In this document: piece after piece, positions 28,827 to 33,676 of the stretch
Numbering within the stretch: position 1 is the first letter of the stretch
Layout of the letters: the number at the start of each line of letters is the position of its first letter
IMG/VR virus record: IMGVR_UViG_3300029988_000017
Location: 1 to 33,676 of that record
Length of the DNA stretch: 33,676 bases
Direction: 5' to 3' (one strand)
Source of the DNA: a virus
The notes under the pieces: model-generated
What the model was told of the DNA's origin: nothing
What the model saw: the letters and a program-made list of their open reading frames with translations, nothing else
Databases searched by the model: none
Made by a program: the position numbers and the translations under genes

Positions 28827-29855
28827 ATGCCCATCGTGCAAATCGCCCCCGTTACCCGAAAGGGAATGAAGCTACTCATTTCGTTGTTTGGAATGTCGGA
28901 AACGGGCAAGACCTACAGTGCGCTCAAGTTGATGGCCGGCATTGAACCGGACCCAGCCAAGCGCGGCTTTCTTGATACGGAAGGCGGCGAGCGAGGCCGC
29001 GCCTATGTGGATGCCATTCCGGGCGGCTATATGTATGGCGCTTTGACGGCCCCGTTCACGCCAGAACGCTATATGGAGGCGCTGCGCGATTTCGTTGCGG
29101 CCGGCGTCACCACGCTCTGTGTCGATAGCGTGTCGCACGCATGGTTTGCCGAGGGCGGCGTTCTGGATATGGTGGAGAACGCGACCGAGCGGAACGACTT
29201 GGCCAAATGGGCAAAGCCGAAGCGTCGCCTGGGCAAGCTGACAAGCCAATGGTTGGGCTGCGGTTTGCACCTGATCCTCTGCTCGCGCGGCAAGCAGCCG
29301 CTCGTCGAGGAAGTGGTAAACGGCAAAAAAACCTATGTGCCCGGCCCCATCGTGCCAATTCAGGAAAAAACCTTGCGGTTCGACATGACCATCATGGCGC
29401 TGATGCTGGGCGATGGCCGCTTTACGATCGACAAGCAGTATGGCGGCAAATGCCCCGGCGCGCTGCGGCCGATATTCCAGGCGCATGAGGTCATGGATGA
29501 TGAAATGGGCAGCAAGCTGATCGCGTGGATTGGCGGCCAGGACACGCTTTCGCCGACTCAACGTTCGCTGCAACTCGCGGCGACCGCCGAAGCTGAAAAG
29601 GGCGCGGAGGCGTTTCGCGAATATTGGAAAACCCTCACGGCACCTGACCGTGCGTTTCTCAAACCGTCGCTGGAAAATTATCAGTCAATCGCAAACGCGG
29701 CTGATGACGACGCCGAGCGGCGGCGGCAGGAAGCGAAGGATCAAGCCGACAATTTGGACGATCCGTTTGGAGATGCCGCAGCCGACAAACCAGCGCTTGA
29801 AAGCGGCGTGCAGCACGTGGGCGGCGATGATCAAGCCGAACGCGAGGCCGCATGA
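28827..29855 (+). CDS. Sak4-like RecA-type ATPase (AAA_24)
   Basis: 342 residues. Walker A is LFGMSETGKTYS at 20-31 (Lys28), GFLDTEGGERGR is near 50 and a Walker B-like VTTLCVDSVSHAWF near 93-106; LHLILCSRGKQP acts like a sensor strand near 150. The C-terminus is acidic (DNLDDPFGDAAADKPA), as in single-strand DNA-binding partners. Sak4-type proteins are phage annealing proteins or recombinases and often pair with exonucleases, as here. Confidence 0.85.
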   Translation: MPIVQIAPVTRKGMKLLISLFGMSETGKTYSALKLMAGIEPDPAKRGFLDTEGGERGRAYVDAIPGGYMYGALTAPFTPERYMEALRDFVAAGVTTLCVDSVSHAWFAEGGVLDMVENATERNDLAKWAKPKRRLGKLTSQWLGCGLHLILCSRGKQPLVEEVVNGKKTYVPGPIVPIQEKTLRFDMTIMALMLGDGRFTIDKQYGGKCPGALRPIFQAHEVMDDEMGSKLIAWIGGQDTLSPTQRSLQLAATAEAEKGAEAFREYWKTLTAPDRAFLKPSLENYQSIANAADDDAERRRQEAKDQADNLDDPFGDAAADKPALESGVQHVGGDDQAEREAA

Positions 29856-30097
29856 CCGCCCGCTACGAGGTCCGCGCCACCCGAGGCCAGTCCTGCGCCT
29901 GGGCCGACATGACGCCGGTCGGCAGCACGGACAGCATGAGCGATGCGCTCGCGCTGATCCTGCACGCGTACACCGTGGACCGCGCGGTCTACGCCTGCCA
30001 GCGCGACACCCGCCCCGACGAGCCGCACGCGGTCACCGATGCGGAGCGCGAGGCGCTGGCGGGGATCATGCCGAAAATGGCGAGGACGATGGGGTGA
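29852..30097 (+). CDS. Small hypothetical protein
   Basis: 81 residues: TARYEVRATRGQSCAWADMT, then DALALILHAYTVDRAVYACQ and EREALAGIMPKMARTMG. It looks alpha/beta. The ATGA overlap with the ATPase and GTGA overlap with the next gene fix its place at the end of the rightward operon. The function is unknown. Confidence 0.6.
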   Translation: MTARYEVRATRGQSCAWADMTPVGSTDSMSDALALILHAYTVDRAVYACQRDTRPDEPHAVTDAEREALAGIMPKMARTMG

Positions 30098-30225
30098 GTG
30101 GGCGGCGTCTTCCTGACTGGCCTGCTGCGATGGGGGCCGAGCTGGCTGCCGCGTACGTGGACGTGTCAGAGACGACGCTGCACGCGCTTCGGGCCAGCGG
30201 GCGCTGTTGCAGGTCGGGGTTTTAG
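30094..30225 (+). CDS. Short helix-turn-helix protein, apparently truncated
   Basis: A 43-residue frame from GTG 30094: SGRRLPDWPAAMGAELAAAY, then VDVSETTLHALRASGRCCRS. The start matches the phage AlpA/excisionase-type helix-turn-helix (LP.WPA.M....AAAY..VS...), but these proteins usually continue with a wing and a second helix. Here the frame ends after the recognition helix. Its stop overlaps by four bases the end of the gene on the other strand. Confidence 0.5.
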   Translation: MSGRRLPDWPAAMGAELAAAYVDVSETTLHALRASGRCCRSGF

Positions 30226-30389
30226 GTCTCGTCGTCCTCGTCGTCATCCTGGCACATCGGACAGTTCGCCGGCCCAGGGCAACGGCCCGGCATATCACCG
30301 CGACACTGGCAGGCATCCTTACGCCACCACTCGCGGTCGCGCCGGTCATCCGCAGCCTCGGCCATGTCGCTGAACGACAGGTCATCCAT
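30222..30389 (-). CDS. Small acidic Cys-rich protein
   Basis: A 55-residue protein from ATG 30389: MDDLSFSDMAEAADDRRDRE, WWRKDACQCRGDMPGRCPGP and ANCPMCQDDDEDDET. Five cysteines spaced CxC...C...C..C could bind zinc. The tail is strongly acidic. It is the last gene of the leftward accessory block and meets the rightward operon head-on. Confidence 0.65.
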   Translation of the reverse strand: MDDLSFSDMAEAADDRRDREWWRKDACQCRGDMPGRCPGPANCPMCQDDDEDDET

Positions 30390-30392
30390 AGC

Positions 30393-30476
30393 TTAATTCC
30401 CGTATTCGCGTTTGGTGACGATCTTGTAGATGCCGGCAAATATCTTGCGCGGTAGCCAGAGCAGGACGTTGGTCAT
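30393..30476 (-). CDS. Tiny basic amphipathic protein
   Basis: A 27-residue protein from ATG 30476: MTNVLLWLPRKIFAGIYKIV followed by TKREYGN. GGAGA stands 8 bases upstream, after an AACCCC leader typical of this block. It could be a small membrane-associated peptide. The long frame through it is a shadow. Confidence 0.45.
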   Translation of the reverse strand: MTNVLLWLPRKIFAGIYKIVTKREYGN

Positions 30477-30502
30477 TTGTTGCGTCTCCGGGGTTTGTAA
30501 GA

Positions 30503-30655
30503 TCAGAACAGGATGCGGCCAACTTGGCACGGCCGCAGTTTGTGCCCGGCAGAGTCGCACCCGCGCGACAATCGCCGCGCGATTAAATGCGCGCCCCAGA
30601 AACGATAACGCACATCTCCGTCGCTTTGGTGCAGCCTGTGTAGGAATGGCGACAT
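30503..30655 (-). CDS. Small basic hypothetical protein
   Basis: A 50-residue protein from ATG 30655: MSPFLHRLHQSDGDVRYRFW, then HLIARRLSRGCDSAGHKLRP and CQVGRILF. The leader AACCCC-ACGGAGA lies just upstream. The residues look protein-like; the function is unknown. Confidence 0.5.
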   Translation of the reverse strand: MSPFLHRLHQSDGDVRYRFWGAHLIARRLSRGCDSAGHKLRPCQVGRILF

Positions 30656-30682
30656 AGCCGTGTCTCCGTGGGGTTAAGGGGC

Positions 30683-31087
30683 TTAGGCCGGGACACTGAA
30701 AAAGTAGAGCCAATCATCCTGGGTCAGCGCCAGCGCCGCATCGCCCTGTGAGCCAAGAACTTCTATCCAGGCATCGTATCCGCTGATCTTGTCCCGGTGA
30801 ACATTGATGCGGCTATTGCACTCGTTCAGGTCTTTGAGAAGGTCTGTGCGAATGTTAACGCCGGTCTGGCGGTATGAGTTGGAGACGACATCCGACAGGC
30901 TTTCCTCGAAGTCCATTCCCTCGGCTTTGATCGTCTCTTTGACCGCCTCTTTCTTTTCGGTCCACCACTTCAAGCGGGACTGATGAAACGCCTTCTTTTT
31001 AGCGGCGCCAGCCAGCACTGCGCTTGCTGTGTAACTGAACTCCCATGCTGTGCGGTTAGCATTTCGCCCTGTGCTAATATCGGCCAA
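30683..31087 (-). CDS. Helical accessory protein, TTG start
   Basis: 134 residues from TTG 31087: AGGAG lies 8 bases upstream with a AACCCC leader. Motifs are WEFSYTASAVLAGAAKKKAF, RLKWWTEKKEAVKETIKAEG, RTDLLKDLNECNSRINVHRD and QDDWLYFFSVPA. A recurrent family in mobile elements shows the same WW..K and DDWLYFF pattern. It looks like a soluble helical bundle. The function is not known. Confidence 0.7.
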   Translation of the reverse strand: MADISTGRNANRTAWEFSYTASAVLAGAAKKKAFHQSRLKWWTEKKEAVKETIKAEGMDFEESLSDVVSNSYRQTGVNIRTDLLKDLNECNSRINVHRDKISGYDAWIEVLGSQGDAALALTQDDWLYFFSVPA

Positions 31088-31113
31088 TTTCGTTACTCCT
31101 AGTTATCGGGGTT

Positions 31114-31236
31114 TTAGGCCGCGCGCGACGCGGGCTTGATGTTCGGGCAGTTCTCCACCCACACGTAGGTTGCGGCGGGCGCTTTGACGGAAAAGGTTTC
31201 TTCGGAAACTTTCTCGCCACCAAGGTAAAAGGGCGT
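31114..31236 (-). CDS. Small protein with a probable ACG start
   Basis: A 40-residue frame: PFYLGGEKVSEETFSVKAPA, then TYVWVENCPNIKPASRAA. The AACCCC leader and GGAG are exactly as for its neighbours, but no ATG, GTG or TTG follows; ACG 31236 stands at 7 bases and ACG 31239 at 4. The only ATG in frame (31335) is deep in the preceding gene. Compare TAACAACG-ATG of the gene at 32130. I infer a near-cognate start or recent loss of the ATG. Confidence 0.5.
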   Translation of the reverse strand, partial: TPFYLGGEKVSEETFSVKAPAATYVWVENCPNIKPASRAA

Positions 31237-31261
31237 CGTTACGCTCCGTGGGGTTTGTGGG

Positions 31262-31525
31262 CTAGGCACTGCCAGCCGAAGCGCCGGCCAGATTGGTAAG
31301 CACTTCTTGGTTGGCGCTTTCGATGTTCTTGGCAACGATCGCCATGGCCATTGCCGGCGTCATGACACGCTGATCCTGCATAGCCACGAGCTGCCCTACC
31401 AGGGCCGACGCCACGGCCAGCATACCTTCACCACCCAGTTTGTCGGCATACGGCTGCATGGCCGCCACCATAGCCATGCGGCAAGCGGCCATATCGGGCG
31501 TCGCGGCGACAACCTTCGTGCGCAT
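31262..31525 (-). CDS. Small Ala/Met-rich protein
   Basis: 87 residues from ATG 31525 (TGATG overlap with the preceding stop): MRTKVVAATPDMAACRMAMV, then LAVASALVGQLVAMQDQRVM and KNIESANQEVLTNLAGASAG. Predicted as helices with no clear membrane segment. The function is unknown. Confidence 0.6.
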   Translation of the reverse strand: MRTKVVAATPDMAACRMAMVAAMQPYADKLGGEGMLAVASALVGQLVAMQDQRVMTPAMAMAIVAKNIESANQEVLTNLAGASAGSA

Positions 31526-31899
31526 CAGGAACCGACCTTCTCGTTCGTGCCGTCCCATGTGAACTCACCCTCGGGGCCGACCGGAAAATGCCCCTGGCAC
31601 CGGCAGCAGAACGTGCCGCTGTAGAACTCAGGATCACGGGCATAAGTCTCAGCCAGCGCCTGGCCCATGCGGGTAAGCGTGCCGCATTTTTCGTGAATGT
31701 AGGAGTGCCGCACTGGCCGCACGAAGCCTTTGGCGCGCTCTGCCTGGCTGAGAACCACGTAGCCCTTCTGTTGGCCGTTCGGCTTTAGCTCGCGGTGATC
31801 GTCAACCACAGGGCCGCCGTCAGTAAGCGTGCGCGCGTCGCGGTCAACCGGAGGCGGCAATTTGTCAAGTCCGAAGGTCTTTTCTAGATCGTTCATCAT
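31525..31899 (-). CDS. Accessory protein with zinc-binding-like cysteines
   Basis: 124 residues: LEKTFGLDKLPPPVDRDART, KPNGQQKGYVVLSQAERAKG, SYIHEKCGTLTRMGQALAET and YSGTFCCRCQGHFPVG. His/Cys pairs in HEKC and FCCRC form a probable zinc site. The pattern recurs in accessory genes of phages and conjugative elements. An AACCCC leader and GAGG lie before ATG 31899. The function is unknown. Confidence 0.7.
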   Translation of the reverse strand: MMNDLEKTFGLDKLPPPVDRDARTLTDGGPVVDDHRELKPNGQQKGYVVLSQAERAKGFVRPVRHSYIHEKCGTLTRMGQALAETYARDPEFYSGTFCCRCQGHFPVGPEGEFTWDGTNEKVGS

Positions 31900-31917
31900 T
31901 CCGCCTCAAGGCTGGGG

Positions 31918-32130
31918 TTAAGGGATCGCGGGCGCTTCAGGGCTGAACTCGGCTGCCAGGGCCGTCGCCAATTTCGCGCACTGTTCGGAAGGCAGCCTGA
32001 TCTGGGTCAGCCACCCGTTCTGTCGCACGGTCAGCACGGCATCGCCGGAACCGTCTAGCGACACGTTGGCGTAGGGCACTAGGTCCGCATCCTCTTGGAT
32101 TGGCGTGTAGGCGAAAATGCACTTCGTCAT
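31918..32130 (-). CDS. Small beta-rich protein
   Basis: 70 residues: TKCIFAYTPIQEDADLVPYA, then NVSLDGSGDAVLTVRQNGWL and LPSEQCAKLATALAAEFSPE. AACCCCGATACGGAGTAACA lies before ATG 32130, the clearest example of the leader of this block. The function is unknown. Confidence 0.65.
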   Translation of the reverse strand: MTKCIFAYTPIQEDADLVPYANVSLDGSGDAVLTVRQNGWLTQIRLPSEQCAKLATALAAEFSPEAPAIP

Positions 32131-32152
32131 CGTTGTTACTCCGTATCGGGGT

Positions 32153-32641
32153 TCACTGGCTCACCAGCGGAAACGGGCTCACAATGACAGGCGGTTCGAT
32201 GTAGAGCGCCTGCACTGTTTTCGTCGCGGGGTTGAGGCAGCTAACCCACGTCCCCTCCGCGCTGGCTGGCGAAAAGAGCCCGTTGGGATCGGCCTGGGGC
32301 AGCCCATGGTTGTTGTCGCTAGGGTTTTCCGGGTTCGTGTATTGGGTGGCATAGGGCAGCCCATAGCCGACGCTATCGCACAGTTTATGGGTGCGGCCGT
32401 TAAGGTCCACAATGTAGGTTGTGGTGGTCACATTTTGGTCGCGCAATTCCAGTATCTGCTTGAGCAGCCGGCGCTCCGCAAAGTTATTGATGGCCGGCAT
32501 GCCAACGGCATCCGTGGCTTGTTGCAGCATGACCTGTTGCGCGGCCGACTGCTTGTCGTCGGCGTCAGGCGTGCAACCCGAGTTTGGGCCGGACAGCAAG
32601 CCGAGAAGGCTGATCGTGGACGCAATGGCGTAAATGTTCAT
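32153..32641 (-). CDS. Probable lipoprotein or secreted protein
   Basis: 162 residues. The N-terminus MNIYAIASTISLLGLLSGPN followed by SGC resembles a lipoprotein signal with Cys23, although the charged n-region is weak. The rest has AERRLLKQILELRDQNVTTT, NGRTHKLCDSVGYGLPYATQ and YTNPENPSD, a motif that recurs in accessory proteins of phages and integrative elements. A periplasmic location is inferred. It follows the membrane protein gene with one base between stop and start. Confidence 0.65.
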   Translation of the reverse strand: MNIYAIASTISLLGLLSGPNSGCTPDADDKQSAAQQVMLQQATDAVGMPAINNFAERRLLKQILELRDQNVTTTTYIVDLNGRTHKLCDSVGYGLPYATQYTNPENPSDNNHGLPQADPNGLFSPASAEGTWVSCLNPATKTVQALYIEPPVIVSPFPLVSQ

Positions 32642-32642
32642 G

Positions 32643-32984
32643 TTACTTCATCTCCGCGAGAAAGGCTTGATCGTCAGAAGGCAGCACCGAAGCATCGAAG
32701 CCGGCGAACCGATGCTGAATGGTTGCGCGGATGATTTCCTTGCCCTCTGGGGTGGCCGACGCATACTGCATGCGCCAGTTATCGAGGTCGCGCGCCATGC
32801 CGTCTTGATACGGTTGCGACTGATGGAATGTGCGATTTTCAATCGCTACTGTGGCGGGCGCGGTAAAATAATAGACGCCGTAGCCGATTGCTGAAACTGC
32901 CGGCAGTGCAATCGCCAGCCAGAACAGGCCGGTAAGCACGAACGGCGACGTCTCACTGATGGCATCTCGCGTGTCTCGAAGCAT
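32643..32984 (-). CDS. Membrane protein of the accessory block
   Basis: 113 residues from ATG 32984: one or two membrane segments in LTGLFWLAIALPAVSAIGYG and following, then NRTFHQSQPYQDGMARDLDN, WRMQYASATPEGKEIIRATI and QHRFAGFDASVLPSDDQAF. The motif QPY.DGMA.DL with IRATI.HRF is a repeated pattern in phage accessory proteins. An AACCCC leader lies upstream. Its role, possibly envelope-associated, is unknown. Confidence 0.7.
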   Translation of the reverse strand: MLRDTRDAISETSPFVLTGLFWLAIALPAVSAIGYGVYYFTAPATVAIENRTFHQSQPYQDGMARDLDNWRMQYASATPEGKEIIRATIQHRFAGFDASVLPSDDQAFLAEMK

Positions 32985-33010
32985 TGTTTTGCCTTTCGGG
33001 GTTTGTGGGC

Positions 33011-33472
33011 TTAGCGCGATACCGCAACATTGGCGGCAGGATGCTCCAGGCAAGCGGCCAAGTAGCGATCTACAAAGTAGACCAGTCCTTCATAGTCGCC
33101 CCAGCCGTTTGACGGGTTGAGCTTCCTGAACCGGCTAGGCTCAGCACGAAGCAAAGCCAGCCCCGTAGTAAGCGGTTCGATGAGTTGCTCGGCCTTCGTA
33201 ATACCGATTTCATCCGGGCGCCAAAGCGGCTTGTAGATACCAGCCTCTCCGGCCATCGTGTTAAGGTTGTGCGTGATGTTGCCGGAATAGACCTCCGTGC
33301 GGTCGGAGTCGTCCGCATTAACGATAGCCACAACCGGCTCAACGCCAGGGTTCAACGCATCCCATTCTGCCCGTGTGATTTCGACATTTGCCCCACCCCG
33401 TCTGACGAATATCGCTTCATACGGTTGCGCCGGACTGGGCTCAGCCACGGTCAAATATACGTCTAGGCTCAT
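33011..33472 (-). CDS. SLDVYLT-type accessory protein
   Basis: 153 residues: MSLDVYLTVAEPSPAQPYEA, NITHNLNTMAGEAGIYKPLW, RPDEIGITKAEQLIEPLTTG and NGWGDYEGLVYFVDRYLAAC. This is a widespread family in phages and other mobile elements, with ITHNL..MA.EAGIY..LWRP as its signature; its biochemical role is unknown. GAGGAA lies 5 bases before ATG 33472, downstream of a structured leader. Confidence 0.75.
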   Translation of the reverse strand: MSLDVYLTVAEPSPAQPYEAIFVRRGGANVEITRAEWDALNPGVEPVVAIVNADDSDRTEVYSGNITHNLNTMAGEAGIYKPLWRPDEIGITKAEQLIEPLTTGLALLRAEPSRFRKLNPSNGWGDYEGLVYFVDRYLAACLEHPAANVAVSR

Positions 33473-33490
33473 TGCTTCCTCGTATTGGGA

Positions 33491-33650
33491 TTTTGGGGTA
33501 GTCCCGGTCTCTCCCGACTGTCACACCACTTTTCGCATCGTCCCGAAGGCCGTTATGGCAGGTGTCGCGTAGTGCCTCAGCTTTCGCAGTCGGCCTCCAT
33601 CTTGTTTGCGCCCTGAAGGATAAGCTGGCGATCCCGGTTTTAGCCGGAAT
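33491..33650 (-). ncRNA. Candidate structured leader RNA
   Basis: In the minus-strand leader, CCGACTG (33593-33587) pairs with CAGTCGG (33520-33514), enclosing ACACC/GGTGT (33565-33561 with 33527-33523) and a stem closed by a UUCG tetraloop (33552-33539, CGgCC-UUCG-GGaCG). A GCGAAAGC mini-hairpin lies between. An outer CCGG-ctaaaa-CCGG hairpin is at 33634-33647. No start codon opens a convincing gene here. A riboswitch-like or processing role for the 33472 gene is suggested by position. Confidence 0.4.
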
Positions 33651-33676
33651 TGGGGGGGTTAAGTTAGATAGCTGGC

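Noticed and set aside
1-33676. tRNA, rRNA and CRISPR arrays
   Set aside because: No cloverleaf with a proper T-loop, no ribosomal RNA stretch and no regularly spaced repeat-spacer array was seen on either strand by eye.
33441-33676. Open minus-strand frame at the right edge
   Set aside because: It is open for nearly 80 codons but has no useful start and overlaps the next gene; the structured RNA reading is preferred.

Overview
The window is most of a temperate, tailed-phage-like element (probably a prophage or a phage contig) of a GC-rich proteobacterium. The host is judged only from base composition, Shine-Dalgarno use, an IS1-type transposase and phage gene families; I cannot name a genus. 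Most genes are packed head-to-tail with ATGA, TGATG or GTGA overlaps, typical of phage operons.

Layout. (1) 1-3000, edge region: an IS1-type transposase running off the left edge; a small cassette of a P63C-domain gene facing two small genes, with many TAAGCAT/ATGCTTA sites at both ends; a glycosyltransferase-87 fragment cut short at an inverted repeat. (2) 3.1-13.9 kb, leftward head and packaging block: major capsid protein, a second head-type protein, scaffold, GroES-like co-chaperonin, connector-region small proteins, P22-size portal, HslV-like Ntn-hydrolase, large terminase. A terminator follows the capsid gene. (3) 13.9-16.2 kb, leftward: an RlaP-like nucleotidyltransferase and six small genes. 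(4) 16.2-17.7 kb: a rightward island of four genes against the surrounding direction, with two nearly identical promoter-hairpin-SD leaders. (5) 17.7-25.4 kb, leftward early block: DUF5681 protein (possible small terminase), an iteron and dyad array that looks like a replication origin, primase-polymerase/helicase, HNH nuclease, DNA methyltransferase, VRR-NUC nuclease, tiny membrane proteins and DNA-binding proteins, ending in a YdaS/Cro-like regulator. (6) 25.4-25.5 kb: a divergent switch with promoters on both strands. (7) 25.5-30.2 kb, rightward: a Flp-pilin-like protein, small genes, a long coiled-coil protein, a RecE/DUF3799-like exonuclease and a Sak4-like AAA ATPase. (8) 30.2-33.5 kb, leftward: eleven small accessory genes, nearly all preceded by an AACCCC-plus-SD leader; a candidate structured RNA lies upstream at the right edge.

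How it works together. The switch at 25.4 kb would choose between leftward early transcription (regulators, replication) and rightward recombination genes. Leftward transcription then reaches packaging and head genes. No tail genes, integrase, endolysin or holin were recognised. If the element is a prophage, the tail genes would be expected beyond the right edge, since capsid and right-end genes point the same way and would join on circularisation.

Most unusual items: the duplicated promoter-leaders at identical spacing, the iteron origin, the Flp-like pilin in a phage operon, the structured leader near 33.5 kb, a gene whose only well-placed start is ACG, and the GroES plus Ntn-hydrolase pair in the head region.
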